From Chryseobacterium pennipullorum (lineage in GTDB: Bacteria; Bacteroidota; Bacteroidia; Flavobacteriales; Weeksellaceae): a DNA stretch of 64,000 bases. The stretch's first letter is position 1. Each line of letters begins with the position of its first letter. The DNA lies in the NCBI RefSeq assembly GCF_003384725.1, contig NZ_QNVV01000012.1, positions 1 through 64,000 of the forward strand, in the 5' to 3' direction. Positions 38,949 through 48,535 of the stretch are shown here, one piece after another. The notes beneath the pieces were generated by a model, which ran no database searches, was not told where the DNA came from, and saw only the letters and a program-made list of their open reading frames with translations. The position numbers were made by a program, and so were the translations under genes.

Positions 38949-39731
38949 ATGAACCATCTTGAACTTACCAAAATTGTGGAGTGGAAAGACCTCAGAAAAC
39001 TTTCTGTAAGTGAAATGCTTATTGAAAATAACATCAGCCTGCCGTGGCTTTTTATTTCCTTATGCTTAGCTTACAATGAATATTACTGGATGGCACTGCC
39101 TTTTTCAGGCTTTTATTTTCTTACAGCACTCAGGCAGGTTCATAATGGCTTTCACAATTCCCTGGGAACAGGAAAATTCCTTACGTGGCTGTCACTGTAC
39201 CTTAATAGTATTACGATGATGGCGTCCATTCATGCTGTAAAATTCAACCATATCAGGCATCATAAGTTTTGCCTTTCTGAAGAAGATTATGAAGGAAAAT
39301 CAGCATCAATGAAATGGTACGAAGCCATCTTATATGGTCCTGTGCATATGTTTCTGATTCATCGGATCACCTTTAAAAAAGCAAATATGAAATACAGGAA
39401 GAATATGGGTCTGGAACTTGTTTCTATTGCTTTTTTGATGGCCATTGTATGGTACTTCCAGATTAATTTTTTGATGTATCATGTGCTTGTCATGATTGCC
39501 GGAGAATTTTTAATGGCCTTTTTTGCCGTCTGGACCGTTCATCACGATACCCATGAAAATCCAAATATAGCAAGAACACAAAGAGGATTCTGGAAAAACA
39601 AGTTGACGTTCAGTATGTTTTATCACATGGAGCATCATCTTTTTCCTGCCGTTCCCACGATTAAGCTTCCGGAACTCGCTGATAGAATAGACAAAACATT
39701 ACCTGAATTGACTAAAAAACAAACTTTTTGA
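38949..39731 (+). CDS. Membrane fatty acid desaturase
   Basis: About 260 residues from the ATG chosen here. The open frame continues 22 codons upstream into the DCC1-like gene, and those codons are not convincing. Three histidine boxes are present: HNGFHN, HIRHHKF and HMEHHLFP, which bind the di-iron centre, with hydrophobic segments between. It would insert a double bond in an acyl chain or related lipid at the inner membrane. Its stop overlaps the TTG start of the next gene (TTGA), indicating coupling. Confidence 0.88.
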   Translation: MNHLELTKIVEWKDLRKLSVSEMLIENNISLPWLFISLCLAYNEYYWMALPFSGFYFLTALRQVHNGFHNSLGTGKFLTWLSLYLNSITMMASIHAVKFNHIRHHKFCLSEEDYEGKSASMKWYEAILYGPVHMFLIHRITFKKANMKYRKNMGLELVSIAFLMAIVWYFQINFLMYHVLVMIAGEFLMAFFAVWTVHHDTHENPNIARTQRGFWKNKLTFSMFYHMEHHLFPAVPTIKLPELADRIDKTLPELTKKQTF

Positions 39732-40204
39732 ATCGTTCTGTAATTTATGTAGAAACCGCGATCAATGCTGATATCCATTGTGTATTTGATTTAGCAAGAG
39801 ATATTGATCTCCATCAGGCTTCCACGTCGCGAACCCACGAAAAAGCCATTGCAGGACGTACCTCCGGCCTCATCGAAGAACATGAAACGGTAACCTGGAG
39901 AGCTAAACATCTGGGAGTGTATCAAACTCTCACTACAAAGATCATCAGTATGGACAAACCCAACCAGTTTACGGATGAAATGCAGAAAGGAGCCTTCAAA
40001 TCGCTTCGTCATCAACATATTTTCAAAGAAATAGGAGGAAAAACGCTGATGATTGACCTCTTTGAATTCGAATCTCCATTGGGAATCATCGGGAAGCTTT
40101 TTAATAAGGTTTTTCTCACCCGGTACCTTAAAGAATTCCTGCTGGAACGGAATGAACTGATCAAAACCACCGCAGAAACCCATTATAAAAATACAATCGT
40201 ATGA
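39728..40204 (+). CDS. SRPBCC (START-like) lipid-binding protein
   Basis: A 158-residue SRPBCC-fold protein. The family pattern begins with VYVETAINADIHCVFDLARDIDLHQAS, then DEMQKGAFKSLRHQHIFKEIGG and a C-terminal helix (FLLERNELIKTTAETHYKN). Members bind hydrophobic ligands in a deep pocket; this group is often labelled 'cell division inhibitor' alongside TIGR01777 proteins. The start is TTG, overlapping the desaturase stop by 4 nt. The stop overlaps the next ATG (ATGA). It may present a lipid to the adjacent enzymes. Confidence 0.83.
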   Translation: MNRSVIYVETAINADIHCVFDLARDIDLHQASTSRTHEKAIAGRTSGLIEEHETVTWRAKHLGVYQTLTTKIISMDKPNQFTDEMQKGAFKSLRHQHIFKEIGGKTLMIDLFEFESPLGIIGKLFNKVFLTRYLKEFLLERNELIKTTAETHYKNTIV

Positions 40205-40905
40205 ACTTTTTAAAAGCAGAATGGCGAAAATTAGCCATCATTAATTACGAGATCAATCCTGAGCTACTATTAAAATATCTGCCTGTAGGGACAGAGCTGG
40301 ATTTTTATAAAGGTAAATGCTATGTCAGCTTAGTTGGCTTTATGTTTTTAAATACAAAATTGATGGGCGTGCCTATTCCATTTCATCGGAATTTCGAAGA
40401 AGTAAACCTTAGATTTTATGTGAAGAAAAAAGAAAATGGCATCTGGAAAAGAGGCGTGGTTTTCATCAAAGAAATTGTCCCCAAACCGGCTTTAAGTTTT
40501 GTGGCTAATGCTGTATATAAAGAAAACTATCATACCTTACCGATGAAAAATACGATCTCTGAGAAGGATGATGAACTGCTCATTAAATATTCCTGGAAGG
40601 ACAAAAGCTGGCATTCGATCAGAATCATTGCCGACTGTAACGCCCAACAAATGGAAGCCGATTCGGAATTTGAATTTATCACTGAACATTATTGGGGCTT
40701 CACCCGGAAGAAGAATATGACTGCTGAATACGAAGTATGCCATCCGAAATGGGATTGCTACCCGGTAAAAGATCACCGGCTGAATATTGATTTCCGTACC
40801 GTATACGGTCACGATTTTGACTGTCTTACTCATCAGAAGCCTATCTCTGTCATGCTGGCGGAAGGATCTGAAATTGAGGTGAAGACAAATAAGTATATTG
40901 CTTAG
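40201..40905 (+). CDS. DUF2071 (YqjF-like) protein
   Basis: A 234-residue protein of the DUF2071 family (Bacillus YqjF). Typical segments are INYEINPELLLKYLPVGTELDFYKGKCYVSLVGFMF near the N-terminus and GVPIPFHRNFEEVNLRFYVKKKENGIWKRGVVFIKE. No signal peptide or membrane helix is seen. The function is not established. ATGA overlap with the SRPBCC gene upstream implies obligate co-translation. The longer TIGR01777 frame would overlap it, but its real start is probably 41 nt downstream. Confidence 0.88.
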   Translation: MNFLKAEWRKLAIINYEINPELLLKYLPVGTELDFYKGKCYVSLVGFMFLNTKLMGVPIPFHRNFEEVNLRFYVKKKENGIWKRGVVFIKEIVPKPALSFVANAVYKENYHTLPMKNTISEKDDELLIKYSWKDKSWHSIRIIADCNAQQMEADSEFEFITEHYWGFTRKKNMTAEYEVCHPKWDCYPVKDHRLNIDFRTVYGHDFDCLTHQKPISVMLAEGSEIEVKTNKYIA

Positions 40906-40945
40906 GAAAACACAGAGGTATGTAAAATTCATAAAGTCTAGAGAA

Positions 40946-41845
40946 ATGAAAATAATTATAGCTGGAGGCACCGGATTTCTCGGTGAAAACCTTGAAAAAT
41001 ACTTTACAGAAAAAGGAAACCGGGTATACATTCTGACCCGGAATCCAAAACGCAGCAATGAGATCTTCTGGGATGTAAAAACGATGGGCGAATGGAAGAA
41101 CAGACTTGAAAATGCTGATGTTCTCATCAATCTTACAGGGAAATCCGTAGACTGCCGTTATCACGAAAAAAACAGACAGGAAATTTATTCATCAAGAATT
41201 GAAAGCACCAATATATTGCAAAAGGCTGTGGATGGCTGTTCTGAAAAACCAAAGGTCTGGTTGAATGCCAGTTCCGCAACCATTTATGTTCATTCTGAAA
41301 AACATCTGAATACTGAAGAAAACGGAATTATCGGGGATGATTTTTCAATGAATATCTGCAAGAGCTGGGAGAAAGAATTTTTTAAGGTAACCCATGATGA
41401 TGTACGCAAAGTCGCATTGAGAACTTCCATTGTTATTGGGAATCATGGAGGTGCTTTTCCGAAGCTCCGGCAGGTTACCCGGTGGGGATTGGGAGGTAAG
41501 CAGGGAAGAGGTAATCAGTGGGTAAGCTGGATTCATATTGATGATTTTTGTAAGGCAGTGGAACTGATCATTGAGAACAAAAATATGACAGGACCCATTA
41601 ATGTAACAGCCCCAAAACCCATCTCCAACGAAGAAATGATGCAAATATTGCGAAAGCAGATGAATATGCCGTTTGGATTGAATGCTCCGGTCTGGCAGCT
41701 GGAACTGGCATCTTTATTCCTGAAAACAGAAACTGAATTATTGCTCAAAAGCCGTCATGTATATCCTGAAAAACTGATCAAAACTGGATTCACTTTTTCC
41801 TTTCCGGATTGGGAGGGTGCAGTTTTTAACCTATTGAAATCCTAA
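40946..41845 (+). CDS. TIGR01777-family SDR oxidoreductase
   Basis: About 299 residues starting at MKIIIAGGTGFLG. The open frame extends 16 codons upstream, but the Met directly before the Rossmann motif is the usual start. The GGTGFLG nucleotide-binding loop, LINLTGKSVDCRYHEKNRQEIYSSRIEST and the later WVSWIHIDDFCKAV are family hallmarks. It is probably an NAD(P)-dependent epimerase or dehydrogenase of unknown substrate. It often travels with SRPBCC proteins, as here. It ends the tight part of the operon. Confidence 0.88.
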   Translation: MKIIIAGGTGFLGENLEKYFTEKGNRVYILTRNPKRSNEIFWDVKTMGEWKNRLENADVLINLTGKSVDCRYHEKNRQEIYSSRIESTNILQKAVDGCSEKPKVWLNASSATIYVHSEKHLNTEENGIIGDDFSMNICKSWEKEFFKVTHDDVRKVALRTSIVIGNHGGAFPKLRQVTRWGLGGKQGRGNQWVSWIHIDDFCKAVELIIENKNMTGPINVTAPKPISNEEMMQILRKQMNMPFGLNAPVWQLELASLFLKTETELLLKSRHVYPEKLIKTGFTFSFPDWEGAVFNLLKS

Positions 41846-41896
41846 TGTTTGCAGATTTATCAAAGGTTGTTTAAATTAGCGGGAAACTATCCTTAT

Positions 41897-43339
41897 ATGC
41901 TCATCCGGCCAAAAACAAAAACGCTGTTCTTTTTATCAGTTTTCATAAGTTCGACGCTGCTTTCACAGGCGCACCCTGTTTCCGAAGGCTACCAAAAACC
42001 TACAGATCCACTTGTTGTACAAAATCTGGAAGAATGGCAGGATCTGAAATTCGGATTGTTTATGCACTGGGGGACCTACAGCCAGTGGGGAATTGTAGAA
42101 AGCTGGAGCTTATGTCCCGAGGACGAGTCGTGGACGCAAAGAAAACCTGAACACGGAAAATCTTATGATGAGTATGTAAAGAATTACGAAAACCTTCAGA
42201 CGACATTCAACCCCATACAGTTCAACCCTGAAAAATGGGCAGATGCGGTAAAAAAGGCAGGAATGAAATACATGGTTTTTACCACAAAGCATCACGATGG
42301 TTTTGCAATGTTTGATACCAAACAGTCAGACTATAAAGTGACTTCCCCCAAAACTCCGTTTTCAAAAAATCCGAAGGCAGATGTTACCAAAGAAATCTTC
42401 AATACGTTCAGAAAGGAAGGATTCAGAATCGGCGCTTATTTTTCAAAACCGGATTGGCATTCTGACGATTATTGGTGGTCTTATTTTCCACCTAAAGACA
42501 GAAATGTAAATTATGATCCCCAAAAGTATCCGGATCGATGGAATGCCTTTAAACAATTTACCTTCAACCAGCTGAATGAAATTACCTCCAACTATGGTAA
42601 AATCGATATTTTGTGGCTGGATGGAGGCTGGGTTCGTCCTTTTCATACCATAGATCCCAATGTGGAATGGCAGAGAACTATTAAAGTGGAACAGGATATT
42701 GATATGGATAAGATAGGAGCCATGGCCCGCCGGAATCAGCCGGGAATTATCATTGTAGACCGTACTGTTCCCGGAAAGTGGGAAAATTATGTAACCCCGG
42801 AACAGGCTGTCCCGGAGCACGCCCTTTCTATTCCATGGGAAAGCTGTATGACCATGGGAGACTCCTTTTCTTATGTTCCCGACGATCACTATAAGTCGTC
42901 GCAGAAGATTATTGAAACCCTTGTTAAAATCATTTCAAGGGGCGGAAACTATCTTATGAATATTGCTCCCGGACCCAATGGGGACTATGATGCAGTGGTC
43001 TATGACAGATTAAAGGAAATTTCCGGATGGATGGAAAAAAATCAGTCTGCAGTGTTTGCAACAAGAAGTATAGCGCCTTATCACGTCGGCGATTTTTATT
43101 ATACCCAAAGTAAAGATGGAAATACGGTAAATATCTTTCATCTGGACGAAAAAGCAGAGTATAAGGCGCCGGCAATCCTTTCCGTTCCCATTCCTGAAAA
43201 AGTAAATCCAAAATCTGTACGTGTTCTGGGAGTTCCTGCTAAAGTACAGTGGAAGAAGAGCGGCAATAGCTTGGAGATCAGGATTCTCCAAGACAGGTCT
43301 GCATTACAATATGTTACAGTGATTCAGATAAAGCAATAA
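41897..43339 (+). CDS. GH29 alpha-L-fucosidase
   Basis: About 480 residues from the Met that begins a signal peptide (MLIRPKTKTLFFLSVFIS). The upstream in-frame TTG at 41849 is less likely. FGLFMHWGTYSQWG is the GH29 substrate-binding motif, and the nucleophile is Asp242 in ILWLDGGW. It would cleave alpha-linked fucose from glycans in the periplasm or at the surface. No terminator separates it from the operon ending 51 nt upstream, so it may be partly co-transcribed, yet its role differs. A convergent terminator follows. Confidence 0.92.
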   Translation: MLIRPKTKTLFFLSVFISSTLLSQAHPVSEGYQKPTDPLVVQNLEEWQDLKFGLFMHWGTYSQWGIVESWSLCPEDESWTQRKPEHGKSYDEYVKNYENLQTTFNPIQFNPEKWADAVKKAGMKYMVFTTKHHDGFAMFDTKQSDYKVTSPKTPFSKNPKADVTKEIFNTFRKEGFRIGAYFSKPDWHSDDYWWSYFPPKDRNVNYDPQKYPDRWNAFKQFTFNQLNEITSNYGKIDILWLDGGWVRPFHTIDPNVEWQRTIKVEQDIDMDKIGAMARRNQPGIIIVDRTVPGKWENYVTPEQAVPEHALSIPWESCMTMGDSFSYVPDDHYKSSQKIIETLVKIISRGGNYLMNIAPGPNGDYDAVVYDRLKEISGWMEKNQSAVFATRSIAPYHVGDFYYTQSKDGNTVNIFHLDEKAEYKAPAILSVPIPEKVNPKSVRVLGVPAKVQWKKSGNSLEIRILQDRSALQYVTVIQIKQ

Positions 43340-43349
43340 ATTCAGAAAT

Positions 43350-43377
43350 ACAAAGAGCAGATATTTCTACTCTTTGT
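43350..43377. terminator. Bidirectional terminator between fucosidase and a surface protein
   Basis: ACAAAGAG (43350-43357) and CTCTTTGT (43370-43377) pair around a 12-nt loop, flanked by A and T. Confidence 0.7.
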
Positions 43378-43396
43378 AAAAATGTATATGGTTACT

Positions 43397-44278
43397 TTAA
43401 TATTTTCTTGCCAGGAGAAGATTAAGTAAGAATGTTCCGGTCCAGTTACTGTTATTGGATCCATTGCTTCCTATGAAATCTATCCTGGCAACAGAAACCG
43501 TAAGTCGGGTTCTTCCGGCAGTTCCATTATTGGCAAGACTTACAAATGATGCCGTAAAAACATCCGGAAAACTTGAATTGTTCCCAGCAGTAAGGATAGG
43601 ATACATATTAGTCACATTGAAAGGCGACCCCTGATATTCATAAACAATAGTCATTCTGCTCGTATTGGAATAAGCGGAGGTATGGGCATAGGCAGTGGAT
43701 GTTTTGCTGATCACCCACCATACATCGGTTCCTGTTCCGGTATCATAAGAAGTAACTGTGTGATTGGACCAGTCCCCAACCCCTGGAGATCCGCCCCCAT
43801 GGGGAGGGATAGACAGCTGTGCGCCATAAATCTCCACGTTGCTTGGTTTAGGGAGAACTGTAAAAGACAGATCCCAAGTACCACCCGTCGTATTGCTGTT
43901 GTTAACTACCTCCGCATAAGCCCCCCTAGGAATAACAAAGGAAGCTACTGGTGTGTTATCAATCCTTAGCGTATTAGCACCCGATGCCTGAAGGGTAATA
44001 CCAGAAGTGGAAATATTTTTGATCTTATAAATTCTTCCCGTGTAGCTGGTAGCTCCTGTTCCGATAACAGGGAGTGTAAATGTCGCATTACCCGTTCCAT
44101 TATATGTGATATAATGGTCAGTTGGAAGAATAGTATAGCTGTTTGCTGTGATCTGGCTGTAACCAGCCCCTAGAGAGCCGTTAACAGCCAAAGTACTGTT
44201 GGGTGTTGTAGTATTAATTCCTACTTGCGCATGAAGAGGGAACATCCCAATTAAGAGTGGTAAAATGTATTTTTTCAT
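43397..44278 (-). CDS. Secreted cell-surface protein of unknown function
   Basis: A 293-residue protein with a signal peptide (MKKYILPLLIGMFPLHAQ) followed by VGINTTTPNSTLAVNGSLG, a start shared by many Flavobacteriia surface proteins. The central region is Ser/Thr/Gly-rich with fibre-like segments (ITANSYTILPTDHYITYNGTGNATFTLP), and the C-terminal part ends in a beta-rich sequence. No catalytic motif is apparent. A leftward -7 element (TATTTTTG) lies at 44300-44307. Confidence 0.72.
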   Translation of the reverse strand: MKKYILPLLIGMFPLHAQVGINTTTPNSTLAVNGSLGAGYSQITANSYTILPTDHYITYNGTGNATFTLPVIGTGATSYTGRIYKIKNISTSGITLQASGANTLRIDNTPVASFVIPRGAYAEVVNNSNTTGGTWDLSFTVLPKPSNVEIYGAQLSIPPHGGGSPGVGDWSNHTVTSYDTGTGTDVWWVISKTSTAYAHTSAYSNTSRMTIVYEYQGSPFNVTNMYPILTAGNNSSFPDVFTASFVSLANNGTAGRTRLTVSVARIDFIGSNGSNNSNWTGTFLLNLLLARKY

Positions 44279-44598
44279 ATGTATAAAATTTGGTTATCAC
44301 AAAAATATAAAAAAAAATATGCAAATAATCCGTTGAAAGTTAATATTTTACAGATAATTTATTTAATTCACTATAATGTGATTTTGGTGGATTTTTGTAT
44401 GATTATAACTTATATATAGAGGTTTTTTATACCTTTTACATCAGAATTTCTGTCATTATAAAACAATTGGAGCGTTTTTACAGGTCATTTCCGTACCATC
44501 TGAAAAAGTGGTACAATATGTGTAATCTTTATGATAAATCTGAAAGAATTCAATGAATTGTAATTGATCAGTTGAAATCATTCATAAATATACTTGTT
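44279..44598. other. Intergenic region between divergent genes, with a leftward -7 element
   Basis: Very AT-rich, without a supported gene. Read leftward, TATTTTTG (44300-44307) fits the -7 consensus for the surface protein gene. Nothing else stands out. Confidence 0.45.
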
Positions 44599-44862
44599 AT
44601 GAAAAAGCTTTTTATATCAACAGTACTCGTTTTAGGCTTTTCAGTAAATGCAGCAGCCCAAAAGCGCCCGCCCCTTCCTCCGCATCCATCAAAGACAGAA
44701 CTGGTCAATCGCAAGATGCAGGAACTCGACAAAAGATACAATACTGAAAAAAAACTGATTATGAATCATCCGCTTGCGACCAAACAGATGAAAAGGGACC
44801 AGATGAAGGCTTTAAACCAAAAATACCAAAGCCAGAAACGATTACTTAAAAAAATGAAATAA
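44599..44862 (+). CDS. Small exported basic protein
   Basis: An 87-residue protein from the Met chosen here, as the nine upstream codons are less likely. A signal peptide (MKKLFISTVLVLGFSVNAAAQ) is followed by a basic, proline-rich stretch (KRPPLPPHPSKTE) and a helical region rich in Lys, Gln and Met (KMQELDKRYNTEKKL, ATKQMKRDQMKALNQKYQSQKRLLKKMK). It may be a periplasmic coiled-coil or metal/chaperone-like protein. No family is recognised. A clean terminator follows. Confidence 0.65.
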   Translation: MKKLFISTVLVLGFSVNAAAQKRPPLPPHPSKTELVNRKMQELDKRYNTEKKLIMNHPLATKQMKRDQMKALNQKYQSQKRLLKKMK

Positions 44863-44951
44863 GATCGTTTTTTTGCTATTATAGAAATCAGGATTACTGA
44901 TTTTTACAGATTAAATTTTAATACTTTTCAATAAAAATTGATTTTGTCATA

Positions 44952-44979
44952 AGAGAATGGATTTACATTCTCTTTTTTA
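44952..44979 (+). terminator. Rho-independent terminator
   Basis: AGAGAATG (44952-44959), loop GATTTA, CATTCTCT (44966-44973), followed by T-rich sequence. Confidence 0.85.
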
Positions 44980-45088
44980 TGCTGATAATTCAATAGAAAT
45001 AACTTTACAGATGCATTGTAAGATGAACCCGAAGAAATGGCAAACATCCAATATTTTTCCTTAAATTCGCATAAAAATTTTTAAAGTA

Positions 45089-46477
45089 ATGAATTACGAT
45101 ATTATTGTCATTGGAAGTGGTCCTGGTGGATATGTTACTGCGATCAGAGCAGCACAGTTGGGTTTCAAAACCGCAATTATCGAGAAAGAAAACTTGGGAG
45201 GAATTTGCCTGAACTGGGGGTGTATTCCAACGAAAGCTTTACTAAAATCTGCTCAGGTTTTTCATTATATCAACCATGCTGAAGACTATGGTCTGAATAA
45301 AGTGGAAGCAAGTTTTGAGTTTCCCAATGTAATTCAGAGAAGCCGTGGTGTTGCCGGTAAAATGAGCAAAGGAATCGAATTCCTGATGAAGAAGAACAAA
45401 ATTGACGTAATTCTGGGGACAGCAAAAGTACAGAAAGGTAAAAAAGTTTCTGTTACAGATAAAGACGGTAAAGTAACTGAGTATGCAGCAAACCACATCA
45501 TTATTGCTACAGGAGCTCGTTCAAGAGAATTACCAAACTTACCGCAGGATGGTAAAAAAGTAATCGGATACAGACAGGCACTGTCTCTTCCTGAGCAGCC
45601 AAAATCTATGATCGTTGTAGGTTCAGGAGCGATCGGAGTAGAGTTTGCAGATTTCTATAATACAATGGGTACAAAAGTAACGGTCGTAGAATTTATGCCG
45701 AATATCGTACCAGTAGAGGACGAAGAAGTATCTAAGCACCTGGAGAAATCCCTGAAAAAATCAGGAATTGAAATCATGACCAATGCTTCTGTAGAAAGTG
45801 TTGATACCAGTGGAGAAGGAGTGAAAGCGAACGTGAAAACAGCGAATGGTAACATCACTCTTGAAGCGGATATCCTATTATCTGCCGTAGGTATTGCTGC
45901 CAACATCGAAAACATCGGTTTAGAAGAAGTAGGAATCCAGACAGATAAAGGCAGAGTATTAGTTAATGAATGGTACGAAACTTCAGTTCCTGGATACTAT
46001 GCAATCGGTGATATCATCCCGACTCAGGCATTGGCTCACGTAGCATCTGCTGAAGGAATCACTTGTGTTGAAAAGATCAAAGGAATGCATGTGGAGAAAA
46101 TCGACTATGGCAATATCCCTGGATGTACATACTGTCACCCTGAAGTAGCTTCTGTAGGTCTTACAGAAAAGCAGGCTAAAGAAAAAGGATATGAGATCAA
46201 AGTAGGTAAATTCCCTCTTTCTGCAAGTGGTAAAGCTACTGCCAACGGAAACACAGACGGATTTGTAAAAGTGATCTTCGATGCTAAATATGGTGAGTGG
46301 TTAGGATGCCACATGATCGGTGAAGGAGTAACGGATATGGTTGCTGAAGCTGTAGTCGCTAGAAAACTAGAAACGACAGGTCATGAGATCATCAAGTCTA
46401 TTCACCCACACCCAACAGTTTCTGAAGCAATTATGGAAGCTGCTGCCGCTGCATATGGTGAGGTGATTCATATCTAA
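45089..46477 (+). CDS. lpdA: Dihydrolipoyl dehydrogenase (E3)
   Basis: A 462-residue FAD-dependent disulfide oxidoreductase that reoxidises dihydrolipoamide in 2-oxoacid dehydrogenase complexes. The FAD-binding GSGPGGY is at the N-terminus. The redox-active Cys40 and Cys45 lie in GGICLNWGCIPTK, the NAD-binding GSGAIGVEFA is central, and the catalytic His lies in SIHPHPTVSEA near the C-terminus. It probably serves the fused E1 at 26.9 kb among others. It is monocistronic with a strong terminator. Confidence 0.97.
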   Translation: MNYDIIVIGSGPGGYVTAIRAAQLGFKTAIIEKENLGGICLNWGCIPTKALLKSAQVFHYINHAEDYGLNKVEASFEFPNVIQRSRGVAGKMSKGIEFLMKKNKIDVILGTAKVQKGKKVSVTDKDGKVTEYAANHIIIATGARSRELPNLPQDGKKVIGYRQALSLPEQPKSMIVVGSGAIGVEFADFYNTMGTKVTVVEFMPNIVPVEDEEVSKHLEKSLKKSGIEIMTNASVESVDTSGEGVKANVKTANGNITLEADILLSAVGIAANIENIGLEEVGIQTDKGRVLVNEWYETSVPGYYAIGDIIPTQALAHVASAEGITCVEKIKGMHVEKIDYGNIPGCTYCHPEVASVGLTEKQAKEKGYEIKVGKFPLSASGKATANGNTDGFVKVIFDAKYGEWLGCHMIGEGVTDMVAEAVVARKLETTGHEIIKSIHPHPTVSEAIMEAAAAAYGEVIHI

Positions 46478-46512
46478 GAATAAAATAAGAGGGAATACCT
46501 CTGATAAACCAT

Positions 46513-46543
46513 AAAAACCACAGATTTTATCTGTGGTTTTTTT
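46513..46543 (+). terminator. Rho-independent terminator after lpdA
   Basis: AAAAACCACAGAT, loop TTT, ATCTGTGGTTTTT: a perfect 13-bp stem with trailing T. Confidence 0.92.
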
Positions 46544-46576
46544 ATGGAAAATAACTAATTTCGGTAAAAATTTAAC

Positions 46577-48520
46577 ATGAGAAATAAATCTGTCATCGCT
46601 CTGTTTGCCTTAGCAGGATCCCTGTTTTCAGCACAGGAAAAAAATATGTTCGTAAGCCCCAATGAAAATCTGATTGCCGAAAATATATTGCCCATTCCCA
46701 AAAGCTTAAGCCAGGGACTCAAAAAATATTCTGAAAGCAGAAATGCAAGCCTTGCAGATATTCATCCTGGGGGAAAGGAAATTATTGCGGTTACCCGATT
46801 TGCATCTACCAATCAGCTGTATAAAATCGCAAATCCACTGGGAGCCAGACGACAGATTACATTCTTTGATGAGCCGGTGAATACAGCTTCATACGAACCT
46901 GTAAAAGGGGAGTTTCTCATCTATTCAAAAGATACCGGTGGCAATGAATTTGGTCAGCTTTACAGGCTCGATTTAAAATCTCTGGAATCCACATTGCTTA
47001 CCGATGGAGGAAGATCTCAAAATGGTGGAGTTACCTGGAAAAAAGATGGCTCAGGTTTTTATTTTACCTCTACCAAAAGAAACGGTGGCGACCGCGATAT
47101 CTATTATATGAACCCTTTGAAGCCGGAAGAAGTAAAGCCGGTTTTGGAGCTGAAAGGCGGCGGATGGGGAATCAGTGATATTTCTGAGGACAACACAAAA
47201 CTTCTGATTACAGAATATGTTTCTGCCAATGATTCTTACCTGTATATCTATGATCTGGAAACAAAGAAACTGGAACCTCTTACGGACCGTAAAGAGAAAG
47301 GAATTGTACAGCTTAATGCCTCCTTTGGAAAAAATAAAGATGAAATATATTATATAACAGACCGTGAGAATGAATTCAGCAGACTCGCCGTTTTGAATAT
47401 GAAAACCAGGAAGATCAATTATCTGACTCCATCCATTCCATGGAATGTAGAGAGGTATGATCTGTCTAAAGATAAATCAAAACTTATTTTTATCACCAAT
47501 GAAAGCGGGATCAATAAAATGTATATTCTCGATACAAACACCCGGAAATATGTGTCCGTAAATAGCATTCCAACAGGGCTTATCGGTAGCAGTAAATTTT
47601 CAGGAGATGGGAAGGCTGTTTATTTTTCACAAGCTACGGCCAATTCCGGAACGGATGTATACAAAATGGATGTGGCTACCCAAAAGATCGAACGATGGAC
47701 GGAAAGTGAGCAGGGAGAAATGCAGCCGGCAGATATGATCGCCCCAAAACTTATTGAATGGAAGAGTTTTGACGGAATGAAGATCACAGGCTTCTATTAT
47801 CCGGCACCGGCAAAATTTACAGGTAAAAGGCCGGTTCTTATTTCCATACACGGAGGCCCGGAAGGACAATCTATGGCATCATCACTGGGATCCGGCAATT
47901 ATTTTCCAAACGAAATGGGAATTGCGATGATCTATCCTAATGTAAGGGGTTCCTCTGGATTTGGCAAGACCTATATTGCCGCTGATAATGGATACCTGAG
48001 AATGAATTCTGTGAAAGATATCGGAGCCCTGCTGGACTGGATTGCCAAACAGCCGGAACTGGATAAAGACAGAATCATGATTACCGGGGGAAGCTACGGT
48101 GGTTTTATGACACTGGCGACGGCCTATGAATACGCAGACAGAATCCGATGCTCCATGGATGTAGTGGGAATCTCAGACTTTAATACATTCCTTAAAAATA
48201 CCGAAGAATACCGAAGAGATCTGAGAAGGGTAGAGTATGGGGACGAAAGAATTCCTAAAATGGCAGAATTTTTTACCAAAATAGCCCCATTAAATAATAT
48301 TGACAAAATTAAAAAGCCGATGTTCATCGTTCAGGGAACCAATGATCCCCGGGTACCTGTTTCCGAAGCAGTCCAGATGCGGGACAAGTTGAAGGCCCAG
48401 GGAAAGACGGTATGGTATCTTGAGGCCAAAAATGAAGGACATGGCTTCAGAAAAAAAGAAAACGTAGACTTTCAGCGCCTGGCCATGATCCGGTTTATGC
48501 AGGAATATCTCTTGAAATAA
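46577..48520 (+). CDS. S9 family serine peptidase (second copy type)
   Basis: A 647-residue exported peptidase. The signal peptide (MRNKSVIALFALAGSLFSAQ) precedes a propeller (about 45-390; SRNASLADIHPGGKEIIAVTR and DGSGFYFTS segments) and an alpha/beta hydrolase domain. The nucleophile is Ser506 in GGSYGGFM, with Asp590 in GTNDPRVP and His622 in NEGHGF. It would release dipeptides or process peptides in the periplasm. It differs enough from the enzyme at 10740 that the pair is not a recent duplication. Confidence 0.93.
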   Translation: MRNKSVIALFALAGSLFSAQEKNMFVSPNENLIAENILPIPKSLSQGLKKYSESRNASLADIHPGGKEIIAVTRFASTNQLYKIANPLGARRQITFFDEPVNTASYEPVKGEFLIYSKDTGGNEFGQLYRLDLKSLESTLLTDGGRSQNGGVTWKKDGSGFYFTSTKRNGGDRDIYYMNPLKPEEVKPVLELKGGGWGISDISEDNTKLLITEYVSANDSYLYIYDLETKKLEPLTDRKEKGIVQLNASFGKNKDEIYYITDRENEFSRLAVLNMKTRKINYLTPSIPWNVERYDLSKDKSKLIFITNESGINKMYILDTNTRKYVSVNSIPTGLIGSSKFSGDGKAVYFSQATANSGTDVYKMDVATQKIERWTESEQGEMQPADMIAPKLIEWKSFDGMKITGFYYPAPAKFTGKRPVLISIHGGPEGQSMASSLGSGNYFPNEMGIAMIYPNVRGSSGFGKTYIAADNGYLRMNSVKDIGALLDWIAKQPELDKDRIMITGGSYGGFMTLATAYEYADRIRCSMDVVGISDFNTFLKNTEEYRRDLRRVEYGDERIPKMAEFFTKIAPLNNIDKIKKPMFIVQGTNDPRVPVSEAVQMRDKLKAQGKTVWYLEAKNEGHGFRKKENVDFQRLAMIRFMQEYLLK

Positions 48521-48535
48521 GATGATTATAGAATG

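Noticed and set aside
40537-41130. 197-codon minus-strand frame over DUF2071 and TIGR01777 genes
   Set aside because: Antisense shadow of two conserved genes, with no domain or promoter.
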